A stretch of 21,600 nucleotides of DNA from an uncultured Methanomethylovorans sp. (GCA_937968035.1 CALBTS010000242.1:1-21600); one strand, 5' to 3'. Positions 1-9,819 are shown, counted from the first letter of the stretch. Notes: generated by a model from the sequence alone, not told the origin. Translations and numbers: made by a program.

Positions 1-43
1 CTATGGTGTCTCTGAGTTTGTCAAGAATTTCTTGTTTTCCCAT
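1..43 (-). CDS. mtmC: corrinoid protein, N-terminal fragment (probably monomethylamine corrinoid protein MtmC)
   Basis: The gene runs off the left edge; only the first 14 codons are visible, reading MGKQEILDKLRDTI. The start is an ATG at 41-43 with a strong GGAGGAG ribosome binding site at 49-55. The residues resemble the N-terminus of MtmC-type corrinoid proteins of methylamine methyltransfer as I remember them (MANQEIFDKLRDAI in Methanosarcina). Such proteins carry a cobamide that accepts the methyl group from the cognate methyltransferase in the cytoplasm. It is transcribed away from two Msr-type regulators, which fits a methylamine gene. Only 14 residues are available, so another corrinoid protein (DMA or methanol type) is possible. 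Confidence 0.5.
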   Translation of the reverse strand, partial: MGKQEILDKLRDTI

Positions 44-452
44 TTAATCTCCTCCTACAATAACAACTGTTCCTTCAGCAATGCCACTACACGCTACGCT
101 AATAGCTTACCTTCAGAACGGTTTATAATCAGGAAGTCATTTTGAACTTCCTATTCCCAGATGGAACATGCCAGTATATAGCATAATTTGAATCTGTTTT
201 TACACTGAAGTGCGAATTATGCACTTATTTTTGATTTGTGGAAAAGAATGAGACTTCTTGTAGGCATATAATCATACATATGCTATGTGAAAAACAGAAG
301 GTATGTGATCTTACAATAGGTGTGTGAATTGACTGATCACATCTGACTTTTCATAAGCATGCGGAACTAATTGATGTTCATTCTACACAAAGTATTAATA
401 GAGCCTTAGAAAGATACGTTCTCAAGGGCAACAAAGTGGGTTTTAGACTACT
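44..452. promoter_or_regulatory. divergent intergenic control region with several inverted repeats
   Basis: This 409-bp gap separates the left-going corrinoid protein gene from the right-going regulator gene and contains no convincing gene. It holds several inverted repeats: AGGAAGT (131-137) with ACTTCCT (146-152); GCATAATT (181-188) with AATTATGC (215-222); AAGTGC (208-213) with GCACTT (221-226); GCATAT (264-269) with ATATGC (278-283); and TGTGATC (304-310) with GATCACA (335-341). AT-rich TATA-like stretches lie near 119-131, 172-186 and 266-283, on either strand. I infer a shared regulatory region, possibly with a long leader for the left-going gene; exact start sites cannot be read from the sequence. 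Confidence 0.55.
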
Positions 453-1259
453 ATGAGATATTCATTGATCAACATAGTCTGGTATTCAGAAAAGAGGAAG
501 AACATTCTTCTCTTATTAAAGGAAGGACCGAGGGATATAGATCGTATAAAGACCTCTCTTAATGAGACTTCGCGCTCTATCATGCCCCAGATAAAAAAAC
601 TTTTGCAAAAGAAGCTCATAGTCCAGAATGGCGAAGATTACTGTTTGTCCGAAATAGGAGAACTCATAGTAGAGAACATTGAGCCATTATTAGATACAAT
701 GAGAGTGATAGAAGAGAACAAAGACTTCTGGATAACAAGAGATCTTGATTTTCTTCCTCAGCATCTTTTCAGCAGATTGGGTGAATTAGGCCACTATTTG
801 TTGGTAGAACCTGACCTTAATCGTATGTTCGAACTTCCCAGAGAGTTCAAAGACAACATACTCAAGTCTAAGAAAGTCTCTTGTTTCATATCTTATGTAC
901 ATCCACAGGTTCCTTCCCTTTACTTAGAATTGGCAGATAAAGGTGTTTCTCTTTCCTTGTTCATGACAAACATGGCATTCCTGAAACTAAAGTCTGAATA
1001 TCCAAAAGAGATGAAAAAGATATTATCTTCCAGTGATGTTGAGTTATTTCTGTGCAATGAGAATGTGCCTTTACCAACATTAGCCGTGACAGGATGGTTC
1101 ACCTATCTTTGCTTTTTAAATGTTGAAGGAAGATATGATCACAGGGATATAATTAGTTTTGATGAGAGTGCATTACTCTGGGCAACTGAACTTATTGAGC
1201 ATTACAGGAGCAAATCTGAGAGAATATATTTCCCTTATGTGAAAGCAGAACGAAGATAA
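453..1259 (+). CDS. Msr/FilR1-type HTH transcriptional regulator (first of a tandem pair)
   Basis: The 268-residue protein has an N-terminal ArsR-like winged helix (about residues 8-75, with the hallmark SEKRKNILLLLKEGP at the start of the first helix). It is followed by a domain of the methanogen regulator type (FilR1, formerly DUF1724), ending in the conserved GRYDHRDIISFDESALLW. In Methanosarcina, proteins of this architecture (MsrA-G) control methyltransferase and corrinoid protein genes; applying that here is inference. The ATG at 453 fits the usual family start, but no clear Shine-Dalgarno precedes it. A second copy follows after 16 bp, so the two are probably cotranscribed. The divergent corrinoid protein gene upstream is a plausible target. 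It ends at TAA. Confidence 0.85.
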   Translation: MRYSLINIVWYSEKRKNILLLLKEGPRDIDRIKTSLNETSRSIMPQIKKLLQKKLIVQNGEDYCLSEIGELIVENIEPLLDTMRVIEENKDFWITRDLDFLPQHLFSRLGELGHYLLVEPDLNRMFELPREFKDNILKSKKVSCFISYVHPQVPSLYLELADKGVSLSLFMTNMAFLKLKSEYPKEMKKILSSSDVELFLCNENVPLPTLAVTGWFTYLCFLNVEGRYDHRDIISFDESALLWATELIEHYRSKSERIYFPYVKAERR

Positions 1260-1275
1260 TGCAGAGAGTGGGTAA

Positions 1276-2052
1276 ATGGAAACGCTGGCAGAAACAATAT
1301 GGTTTTCAGAAAAACGTAAAGAACTTATGTTCTTGCTTTTAGAAGGGGCCAAAACTTCCGAAGAGATAGAAACTAAAATGGGAGTTTCCTGGAGGTCCAT
1401 GATGCTTCCCGTAAAAGAACTCAAGGAAATGGACCTGCTTGTGTATGAGGACACAAAATACAAGTTATCCAGCATAGGAAGGCTTGTAACTGAAAATGCA
1501 AAGCCTGTTTCAGATATTATGAACATACTGGACAAGAACACAGATTATTGGGCAAGCCGTGATCTAAAGGCGATTCCCCGGAAATTCTGCAGAAGGCTTG
1601 GAGAATTGGGTGATTTTTCTCTTATAGAGCCTGAACTAAAAGATATGTTCGAGTTGCCTGAAAATTATGTGGCTTCAATTTCCAGATCTACCCATATAAT
1701 GTCAGTATTATCCTTTTTCCATCCCTCTTATCTATCATTGTTTAGTGAGATGGCCTCAAAGGGTATTGAAATTTCAGTTCTGCTAACAGAATCTGTGTGG
1801 CAGAGAATAAAAGAAGATTTTCAGGAACAAAAGGGTCTATTGGAAAATATTGATAATGCACATGTATTCGTTTACCAGCTTGGATCTGTACCTCCCACTA
1901 TAGTTGTCACTGATGTTTTTCTGCTTTTAAGCATCTTTAATAAACAAGGCAGGTATGACCACAGAGATATTCTGAGCTTCGATGCGAGTGCACTGCAATG
2001 GGGAAAAGATTTGTTCCTTCATTATGTTGAAGGTTCCATGAAAGTGATTTAA
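1276..2052 (+). CDS. Msr/FilR1-type HTH transcriptional regulator (second of a tandem pair)
   Basis: This 258-residue paralogue of the preceding gene has the same layout: winged helix at about residues 8-75 (WFSEKRKELMFLLLEG), then the FilR1-like domain, with the conserved ending GRYDHRDILSFDASALQW. The two copies are clearly related along their whole length but well diverged, so this is an old duplication. Family members are cytoplasmic DNA-binding regulators of methylotrophic genes in Methanosarcinales. The start is the ATG 16 bp after the upstream stop; only a weak purine-rich stretch (GAGAGTGGG) precedes it, which fits translational coupling. The gene for a histidine kinase starts 19 bp downstream on the same strand. 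It ends at TAA. Confidence 0.85.
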   Translation: METLAETIWFSEKRKELMFLLLEGAKTSEEIETKMGVSWRSMMLPVKELKEMDLLVYEDTKYKLSSIGRLVTENAKPVSDIMNILDKNTDYWASRDLKAIPRKFCRRLGELGDFSLIEPELKDMFELPENYVASISRSTHIMSVLSFFHPSYLSLFSEMASKGIEISVLLTESVWQRIKEDFQEQKGLLENIDNAHVFVYQLGSVPPTIVVTDVFLLLSIFNKQGRYDHRDILSFDASALQWGKDLFLHYVEGSMKVI

Positions 2053-2071
2053 AAAACGGAAGAGGGGCAAA

Positions 2072-4948
2072 ATGATGGGATTTAACGATCTATCTATAAA
2101 ATTTAAATTGATCCTTTATATAGTAGTGGGGGTTTTCCTGGTGTTGGCAGTGTCCACAGGAGTTATTATTACCACAGTAACCACTCAGCAGGAAAAATTG
2201 GCCTATCAGCAATCCATTGAGCTGGCCAGGGACTATGCCAACCAGTTCGATGGTGATATGAAGAAATCAGAAGCAATTGCAAGAACACTTGCAAATTCGA
2301 TGGAAGTTTACTCGTCTTCAGACAGGGATGAAGTGAATGATATGCTTAGGAACTTGCTTCTGAAAAATCCCTCACTTACAGGTGTCTATGTCGGATACGA
2401 ACCCAATGCTTTCGACGGTAAAGATGCTGAGTATGCGGGTACTAATGGTCATGATGAAACCGGACGTTTCGTTCCTTACTGGAATAATATCAATGGCAAT
2501 GTAAGTCTTGAACCACTTGTATATTACGGAGAGCAGGACTACTATCAGATCCCCAAGAAATTCATGATAGATGTTGTCACTGAACCTTACTATTATCAGG
2601 GCATTTTCATGGTTAGTTTTGATTCCCCCATTATCAAGGATGGCAGTTTTGTGGGAATAGGAGGGGTGGATGTTTCCTTGCAATACATAGATGATGTTGT
2701 GGGAAATGTGAAGGCATTCGACACAGGTTATGCTTTTGTGACCGGTAACACCGGTATCCTTGTGTCTCATCCAGTGCACAAGGAATGGATAGCTTCAAAG
2801 ACTTTATATGATTTTGGCATACCTGAAATATCTGAAGCTGCAGATAACATAAAAAAAGGAAAAGGTGGTAACTTCGAAACAGTGGATCCGGCTACAGGTA
2901 AAGATGCAATAATGTTCTATGAGCCTGTAAAGACGGGAAACTATTCTTTTATTCTCGTAGTTCCTAAAGATGAGATGCTTGCAGGTGTTGCTTCCCTTAG
3001 GACCAAACTTCTCATAATCTCTGCCGTTTCTATTGCGTTCATGGGACTTGTGGCTTATCTCATAGCAATGTCCATAACCAGACCGATCAATAACATCGTC
3101 AGCAGTTTTAAAATGATCTCACAGGATGCTGTAGAAGGTGATCTGGATGCAAGAGCGAATACTGATGTAGGAGTAGATTTCAAGGAAATACCTAAAGGCC
3201 TCAATGAAATACTTGATGCTGTGACAGCTCCAATTCGCGAGAATATCAGAGTGACTAATGCTCTTGCTAAAGGAGAACTTAAAACAAGAATACAACTTGA
3301 CCTGAAGGGTGAGTTCAAACAGGCAGGCGACACATTGGATAATTTCGCCGAATATCTGGATAGGATCATAGAAGACTCAAATAGTGTGCTTACTGCTATC
3401 CAGAATAATGACTTCTCCAGGCATGTTAAAATACAAGGAGAAGGTGATCTGCGAATACTCACTAATGGTATAGAACAGACACGCTTGTCCCTGGACGAAG
3501 CCACTACTGAGCGTAAAAAGGCTGAAAATGCATTAAGGGAATCCGAAAAGAAGTTCAGAACACTTTTTGACAGTACGAGTGATGCAATATACCTCCATGA
3601 TATGAATGGATGCATACTGGAGGTCAACCAGTTAGCCTGTGAGAGAATGGGCTATACACATGATGAATTCCTTCGTATGAAACAGACAGATATAGATGGT
3701 ACATTTACGGGTGAATATTTATTGGAACTTATCAAGGAACTCTGTAAACTAAAAAGTAATATTTTCGAAACAGTACATGTAACAAAAAGTGGTAAGAAAC
3801 TGCCTGTGGAACTCAGCAGCCGTCTCATCAAGTACGATGGCAAAAAAGCTGTGCTGACCATAGCCCGTGATATCACTGAACGTAAACGCACAGAGAAGGC
3901 CCTTAAGGAATATGCTGAGCAACTTGAATATTCCAACAAGATGAAAGAAGAAATGGAAAGGGTTGTTAATAGCAGTCCTGTCATCGTATTCAAGTGGAGG
4001 ATGGAAAAAGACTGGCCCGTTGAATTTGTATCCGAGAACATCACACAGATAGGTTACACTGTTGAAGATTTCATATCAGGTCGCATTAAATATGTGGACA
4101 TTTTACATCCAGATGACCGTGAAAGATTCCATCCCTTGCTTGAGGACCATAAAAATAACCATTCTGATCAGTTCAATCAGGAATACAGAATATTCACAAA
4201 GTATGGGGATGTCAGATGGGTTGATGAGAGAACTTATATCGAGATGGGAGAGACTGGGGATATTTTGCTCCAAGGTATCATCCTGGACATCACTGAACGC
4301 AAAAAGGCTCAACAAGCTCTTTTAAAGAATGAGGAGATTCGTAAAAAAGAGATCCATCACAGAGTTAAAAATAATCTGCAGGTAATATCAAGTCTGCTGT
4401 TCCTTGAAGCGGAAAATTTCAAAGACAAGGAGATAATCGAAGCTTTTCTGGACAGCCGCAACCGTGTAAGATCGATGGCATTGATCCACGAGGAACTGTA
4501 CCAGTCCGGAGATATGTCTACGATTGATTTTGCAGATTACACCCAGAATTTGCTTAATTTCCTGAAGAAATCCTATTTTATGGAATCCAAATCCATTAAA
4601 TTACATTCGAAAATAGAAAACGCTTATCTGGGCATGGACACTGCCATACCTCTGGGAATGATAATAAACGAACTGGTATCCAATTCACTCAAACATGGAT
4701 TTCCACATACGTCCGAAGGAAATGTCAGTGTTACTCTTGGCCTTGAAGGAAATGAGTTCATCCTTGAAATATCTGATGATGGTATAGGATTCCCTGAAAA
4801 TATCAATTTCAGGCAAACTTCTTCTCTGGGTCTGCAGCTTGTGACCACTCTTGTTGAACAGATAAACGGCACTATTGAACTTGAAAGGAAAGAGGGAACA
4901 TCTTTTAAGATACGTTTTAAGGAATTAAAATGTAAGGTTAAGGTGTGA
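2072..4948 (+). CDS. membrane sensor histidine kinase, Cache-HAMP-PAS-PAS-HisKA_2-HATPase
   Basis: This is a 958-residue two-component kinase. A membrane segment lies at about residues 12-34. An extracellular double-Cache ligand-binding domain (about 36-300) follows, with motifs such as GVYVGYEPNAFDG and FVGIGGVDVSLQYI. A second membrane segment is at about 311-333, then HAMP and a HAMP-like linker (to about 475), and two PAS domains (about 490-610 and 625-755). The dimerisation domain is of HisKA_2 type with HHRVKNNLQVISSLL; the likely phospho-acceptor is His763. The HATPase domain (about 850-950) shows the N box NELVSNSLKHGF and the G1 box DDGIGF. Start: ATG at 2072 or the adjacent ATG at 2075, behind a purine-rich AGAGGGG. 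Its ligand is unknown; Cache domains usually bind small extracellular molecules. The receiver gene overlaps its end and is the likely partner. Confidence 0.92.
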   Translation: MMGFNDLSIKFKLILYIVVGVFLVLAVSTGVIITTVTTQQEKLAYQQSIELARDYANQFDGDMKKSEAIARTLANSMEVYSSSDRDEVNDMLRNLLLKNPSLTGVYVGYEPNAFDGKDAEYAGTNGHDETGRFVPYWNNINGNVSLEPLVYYGEQDYYQIPKKFMIDVVTEPYYYQGIFMVSFDSPIIKDGSFVGIGGVDVSLQYIDDVVGNVKAFDTGYAFVTGNTGILVSHPVHKEWIASKTLYDFGIPEISEAADNIKKGKGGNFETVDPATGKDAIMFYEPVKTGNYSFILVVPKDEMLAGVASLRTKLLIISAVSIAFMGLVAYLIAMSITRPINNIVSSFKMISQDAVEGDLDARANTDVGVDFKEIPKGLNEILDAVTAPIRENIRVTNALAKGELKTRIQLDLKGEFKQAGDTLDNFAEYLDRIIEDSNSVLTAIQNNDFSRHVKIQGEGDLRILTNGIEQTRLSLDEATTERKKAENALRESEKKFRTLFDSTSDAIYLHDMNGCILEVNQLACERMGYTHDEFLRMKQTDIDGTFTGEYLLELIKELCKLKSNIFETVHVTKSGKKLPVELSSRLIKYDGKKAVLTIARDITERKRTEKALKEYAEQLEYSNKMKEEMERVVNSSPVIVFKWRMEKDWPVEFVSENITQIGYTVEDFISGRIKYVDILHPDDRERFHPLLEDHKNNHSDQFNQEYRIFTKYGDVRWVDERTYIEMGETGDILLQGIILDITERKKAQQALLKNEEIRKKEIHHRVKNNLQVISSLLFLEAENFKDKEIIEAFLDSRNRVRSMALIHEELYQSGDMSTIDFADYTQNLLNFLKKSYFMESKSIKLHSKIENAYLGMDTAIPLGMIINELVSNSLKHGFPHTSEGNVSVTLGLEGNEFILEISDDGIGFPENINFRQTSSLGLQLVTTLVEQINGTIELERKEGTSFKIRFKELKCKVKV

Positions 4949-4950
4949 TT

Positions 4951-5352
4951 ATGACAAACGCCAAGATACTTGTGGTTGAAGATGAGAACATAGTTGCTCT
5001 TGAAATAAAGAAGAGATTACAGAAATTAGGTTATATAGTCCCTGGAGTGGCTTCAACAGGCGAAGATGCTATCAGCAAAGCTGAAGGTATACTTCCTGAC
5101 CTTGTGCTCATGGATATAATGCTCAAAGGAGAAATTGATGGCATAAATGCGGCCGGAGAAATACGTAAACGTTTCAACATACCTGTGATATACCTGACCG
5201 CATATTCGGATGGAGATACAATAGAAAGAGCCAAATTGACGGAACCTTACGGGTATATCCTCAAACCCTTTGAGGAAGATGACCTGCGTACGACCATCGA
5301 GATCGCACTCTACAGGCATCAGATGGTAAATGACCGGGAAAAAAATAAGTAG
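4951..5352 (+). CDS. stand-alone receiver-domain response regulator
   Basis: A 133-residue protein made almost entirely of one receiver (CheY-like) domain. The acidic pocket is at residues 10-12 (EDE), the phospho-acceptor is Asp55 in LVLMDIML, the Thr/Ser switch lies in YLTAYSD and the conserved Lys in ILKPFE. No DNA-binding or enzymatic output domain follows. I chose the ATG at 4951 because AAGGTG (4940-4945) lies at proper spacing before it; a GTG at 4945 is also open but overlaps that site. The gene begins directly after the kinase stop (4946-4948), so the pair is cotranscribed and very likely forms a phosphorelay. It ends at TAG (5350-5352), the pyrrolysine codon; readthrough would add 79 residues antisense to pylD before TAA at 5590-5592. 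Confidence 0.9.
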   Translation: MTNAKILVVEDENIVALEIKKRLQKLGYIVPGVASTGEDAISKAEGILPDLVLMDIMLKGEIDGINAAGEIRKRFNIPVIYLTAYSDGDTIERAKLTEPYGYILKPFEEDDLRTTIEIALYRHQMVNDREKNK

Positions 5353-5354
5353 GA

Positions 5355-6134
5355 TCAAATTACTGAATACAGCATTGATGTTACCCCAATGAAGAGAGGT
5401 TCCATGACAAGGTCGACTCTGTATTTTCTTCCTACTTCCTGGGGTAATCCACAGGGTATTCCGGGCGTTGAGACCAGACATCTCTCTGCGATCATTCCCT
5501 CAGTTATTGTATTGGCATTGGGTGTTGCTTCGAATACCATTGAAAACTTTTTGCGGTCCTCTTTACAGTATTCCTTAATTCCAAGCTCATAAGCTGCTTT
5601 ATCTAAGAAATCTCTGTTAGGGTCGCAGGCATAAACATTGAAACCTTTTTCAGCAAGATGTTTAGCTCCTGCATATCCCACTCTTCCAAGACCTATGACC
5701 AGGATCTCACTTGAAGCTGCATCCTTGAACCTGGAAGCTATCTCCGAATAGATTATACCTGTTGCTTCATGGTTGGTGACCAATTTTCCATTCCTGAGAT
5801 TATGAGCGATAAAAAGATGATCGTCAGCCATCAATAGTACATCTGCGCCATCCCTTATGGCTTCATAATATCCTGTCACATCTGTGTGCTGAGTAATGAA
5901 ACCTTCAAGTCCAAGGCGCTGAGCTATGAAAAGCAAGGAAGAAGCAAAATTACTAATAATACCATTACCTGCGGTTATGGGTATTATGCCCACCTTTTCA
6001 GACCCGAGGTCTTTTCCATAAATTTCTTTGCAGATATCTGTAAGTTTGCTTCCTGTAACTCTTTCAATGGTAGACTCACTCTGTTCAAATTGAGCAGAGA
6101 GGTTATCAAGATCTTCGGGTGTGAGCAATGCCAT
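5355..6134 (-). CDS. pylD: pyrrolysine synthase PylD
   Basis: PylD performs the last step of pyrrolysine biosynthesis: NAD-dependent oxidation of L-lysine-N-epsilon-(3R)-methyl-D-ornithine with release of ammonia and ring closure to pyrrolysine, in the cytoplasm. The protein has 259 residues, which matches the known family length. The dinucleotide-binding loop GLGRVGYAGAKHLAEKGF followed by YACD is visible near residues 148-170. The ending EPLFIGVTSMLYSVI is typical of PylD. Its ATG shares one base with the pylC stop (TAATG), so it is translationally coupled to pylC. It ends with TGA only two bases from the stop of the convergent receiver gene, leaving no room for separate terminators. Confidence 0.97.
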   Translation of the reverse strand: MALLTPEDLDNLSAQFEQSESTIERVTGSKLTDICKEIYGKDLGSEKVGIIPITAGNGIISNFASSLLFIAQRLGLEGFITQHTDVTGYYEAIRDGADVLLMADDHLFIAHNLRNGKLVTNHEATGIIYSEIASRFKDAASSEILVIGLGRVGYAGAKHLAEKGFNVYACDPNRDFLDKAAYELGIKEYCKEDRKKFSMVFEATPNANTITEGMIAERCLVSTPGIPCGLPQEVGRKYRVDLVMEPLFIGVTSMLYSVI

Positions 6135-7225
6135 TATGCCACCTCCTGTTCTGATGTTCTAAGTATCATTTCGTGTGCCTTTTTTCTGTTCATCTCAGCT
6201 TTTTCCTGGTCCTCGCCCCAGGTTATAACTGTAAATGCCTTATGTTCTCCATCACGCTGGAATATCTCTATACCTTCCGATCCATGGATTGGCCTGTAAT
6301 TGTTTCCCATTGACAGAATGTGCTCACCTATAGGTGACAATTTTCCATCCTTGAGTATAAGGTGCTCATATATGCAATAATTACCCTCTGGTGCCTGGGC
6401 CATCTCCTGCACACCTTCTGTAAAAGCCTGCATAAGGAGCTCCAGAAGATTAACTCCAGAAGAATGATAGACAGCCGTAGGTGTCTGGCTTGGGAACCTG
6501 GCGTCTATTTCCAGCACTTTCAGTCCCTGTGGACTGTCAATAGCTTCCACGTCCATGATACCCTTGAGCTTGAGATCGCGTGCAAGTTCATAGGTGATCC
6601 TCCTCAGTTCAGGATTGTGATCAATGGGTGTTACCATATGGCAGTCGTAGGTATCATCAATATGGACCTTTGTCTCCTTTACAACTGCAAAATGTTTGCC
6701 GTCCCCTACGACTTCAAGAGATAGCACGTCACCTTCCACGTATTCTTCTATGAGCATGGTGGGATCAAGACCTTTCAAATCTTCATCGTCATAGATTATG
6801 GCCGTGCCTATGCTGCTGCTCATGCAGGAAGGTTTTACGAAATATGGCGGATGGGTAGGTTTATCTGTAGGGGTTGGAATACCTATGGATCTGAAATATT
6901 TTTTCGACGTGTTCTTATCCCGACTTATCCTGTATGCATCAAAATCAAAGAGCAGAGGGCAATGAAGCCTGTCCTTGATGGTCTCAAGGAAATCGATAGT
7001 ATCAAAATTTTCGTTTACAGGGATCATGGCATCGACGGTTGCTGATATCTCTATGAGCCTTTCAGGTTGTTCCACAATGTCAAAACAATGGAACGTATCC
7101 ACCAGATCCTTTATGAAAGCATTTTCATTCCTGTCTATCAATACAACTCCAATACCTGCTTTTCTGGCATGGTATGCTGCCTCGAAACCCTGAAGCTTAC
7201 CTCCTATCAAACATATTTGTTTCAT
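6134..7225 (-). CDS. pylC: 3-methylornithine--L-lysine ligase PylC
   Basis: PylC joins (3R)-3-methyl-D-ornithine to the epsilon-amino group of L-lysine using ATP, the second step of pyrrolysine synthesis. The 363-residue protein shows an ATP-grasp fold: an N-terminal nucleotide-binding-like start (ICLIGGKLQGFEAAYHARKAG), the central segment YFVKPSCMSSSIGTAI that makes the ATP site, and LKVLEIDARFPSQTPTAVYH with the Glu/Asp/Arg metal and phosphate ligands. The ATG overlaps the pylB stop as ATGA, and the TAA overlaps the pylD start, so pylB, pylC and pylD are tightly coupled. No unusual feature is seen. Confidence 0.97.
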   Translation of the reverse strand: MKQICLIGGKLQGFEAAYHARKAGIGVVLIDRNENAFIKDLVDTFHCFDIVEQPERLIEISATVDAMIPVNENFDTIDFLETIKDRLHCPLLFDFDAYRISRDKNTSKKYFRSIGIPTPTDKPTHPPYFVKPSCMSSSIGTAIIYDDEDLKGLDPTMLIEEYVEGDVLSLEVVGDGKHFAVVKETKVHIDDTYDCHMVTPIDHNPELRRITYELARDLKLKGIMDVEAIDSPQGLKVLEIDARFPSQTPTAVYHSSGVNLLELLMQAFTEGVQEMAQAPEGNYCIYEHLILKDGKLSPIGEHILSMGNNYRPIHGSEGIEIFQRDGEHKAFTVITWGEDQEKAEMNRKKAHEMILRTSEQEVA

Positions 7226-8280
7226 GCCACCACTCCTAATATCTTGTTGAAATCTGATTGTGCAGCCGGCTCCATCCCCATACTCCTGAGCTTTGTCACT
7301 ACACTCTTTGGGTCCCGTTTCCTCTCTTCATGTTTCCTGTCATAGTTTGCCACTCCTTCAAGGGAAGAGTCAGAGGGTATAATGGATGTTACCACATTAG
7401 CACCTGCATTAAGGCGATATACCATGCCTTCAATGCCTTCCACATCCAGAGAAGCAGGTATCAATCTGTCCGGGAACATCAACCTTAACACTGATATTAT
7501 CTTGAGTTCCGACAGGTTGGACTCCTGCACTTCTTTCTCCAAAGGTGTTCCTTCCTGAGGGATGAAGGTCATCACCCGAACCATCTGAGGATCCTCTCTT
7601 GCCATGCCTCTCAGAGAAATTATGGTGGATTCGACGTCATTACCCACACCTGTGAGCAGCCCGTCCTCTACACAGTAGCCTATCTTCTGGGCGAACTGAC
7701 GGGCATGGATGCGTTCTGAGAAGGATTGTCCAACCCTGAGGTTCCTATAAAGTTCCTTATCGTAAGTTTCCTGGTATAGGGCAAGGAAGTTAGCTCCATG
7801 CTCACGCAGCATTGTCAGCGCATTGTCATCCAGCACCCCAGGTGAGATCATAACCGGAAGATCAAGTTCTTCCTTGACTATGTCTATGACCTTGGCAAAT
7901 TGGCTGGGGTTTTCATGGAAGTAAGGATCTTCTCCCATGGTAAGGTCCACCATGTGGATCTGTTCTCCCTTAAGCTTTCTGCATACATTGCGAATATCTT
8001 CGAATCCCAGCCTGTACCTGTTGATCTTGTTCATTGTGTTGTAGTAGCAGAATGCACATCTGTTCTTACAATATGTGGAAAAGTACACGAAACTGTACAG
8101 AAAAACCTTGTTCCCGAAGTAGTGATCTCTCACTTTCCTTGCAACATAATGAAGCTTTTCAAGTTCGGTACTGTCTGTGATCAAAAGCATTTCCCGAAGG
8201 TTATCTTCAGATAGTTGCATTCCATTTATGACCCTTTGTGCATATGCATCAAGGTCTTTTTTGTCCATATTAGTAAACAT
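7222..8280 (-). CDS. pylB: methylornithine synthase PylB (radical SAM)
   Basis: PylB is a radical SAM enzyme that rearranges L-lysine to (3R)-3-methyl-D-ornithine, the first step of pyrrolysine synthesis. The CxxxCxxC cluster motif is at Cys71, Cys75 and Cys78 (YCKNRCAFCYYN). Other PylB hallmarks are HMVDLTMGEDPY, NFLALYQETYD, GVGNDVESTIISLRGM and the ending ANYDRKHEERKRD. A longer reading frame begins at 8328 inside pylS, but I chose the ATG at 8278-8280: GAGGTGATC lies just upstream, and the 352-residue protein then aligns from residue 1 with Methanosarcina PylB as I remember it. The ribosome binding site overlaps the pylS stop (8291-8293), implying coupled translation. Confidence 0.96.
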   Translation of the reverse strand: MFTNMDKKDLDAYAQRVINGMQLSEDNLREMLLITDSTELEKLHYVARKVRDHYFGNKVFLYSFVYFSTYCKNRCAFCYYNTMNKINRYRLGFEDIRNVCRKLKGEQIHMVDLTMGEDPYFHENPSQFAKVIDIVKEELDLPVMISPGVLDDNALTMLREHGANFLALYQETYDKELYRNLRVGQSFSERIHARQFAQKIGYCVEDGLLTGVGNDVESTIISLRGMAREDPQMVRVMTFIPQEGTPLEKEVQESNLSELKIISVLRLMFPDRLIPASLDVEGIEGMVYRLNAGANVVTSIIPSDSSLEGVANYDRKHEERKRDPKSVVTKLRSMGMEPAAQSDFNKILGVVA

Positions 8281-8283
8281 TGG

Positions 8284-8290
8284 GATCACC

Positions 8291-8292
<2 letters not shown>
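8284..8292 (-). promoter_or_regulatory. pylB ribosome binding site overlapping pylS stop
   Basis: On the minus strand GAGGTGATC lies three bases before the ATG at 8280, close to the full complement of the archaeal 16S rRNA 3' end. It fixes the pylB start at 8280 instead of the longer open frame from 8328, and it overlaps the TGA of pylS. Confidence 0.8.
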
Positions 8293-9681
<1,389 letters not shown>

Positions 9682-9687
9682 TTCATT

Positions 9688-9693
9688 TCACCT
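9688..9693 (-). promoter_or_regulatory. ribosome binding site of the pylS leader reading frame
   Basis: AGGTGA on the minus strand is six bases before the ATG at 9681. A nearer ATG at 9684-9686 gives only Met-Lys-stop, and its TGA overlaps the 9681 start. This site has no other gene to serve. Confidence 0.4.
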
Positions 9694-9740
9694 GTTTTGT
9701 TTGTTAATAAGCAATTCACTTTCAAGTTTCACAATCTACT

Positions 9741-9780
9741 AGATATATTTTTTGCACGGAAAAAGATGTATTTATACTAT
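9741..9780 (-). promoter_or_regulatory. candidate pylS promoter (two TATA-like elements)
   Basis: On the minus strand there is ATAGTATAAATAC at 9768-9780 and a second AT-rich element, AAAAAATATATCT, at about 9743-9755. Start sites expected some 25 bases downstream (near 9748 or 9722) would give pylS a leader of 130-160 bases that contains the amber-bearing reading frame. pylS could also be read through from the pylT promoter. Confidence 0.5.
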
Positions 9781-9819
9781 TTGCCATAAAACATCAAAAT
9801 AACAAAGTTACCAAGCAAA

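Noticed and set aside
374..561. short amber-containing frame before the first regulator gene
   Set aside because: No ribosome binding site, and it runs deep into the regulator gene in another frame.
3055..3627. 190-residue minus-strand frame
   Set aside because: Antisense shadow of the histidine kinase, with Ser/Leu-rich composition and no domain.
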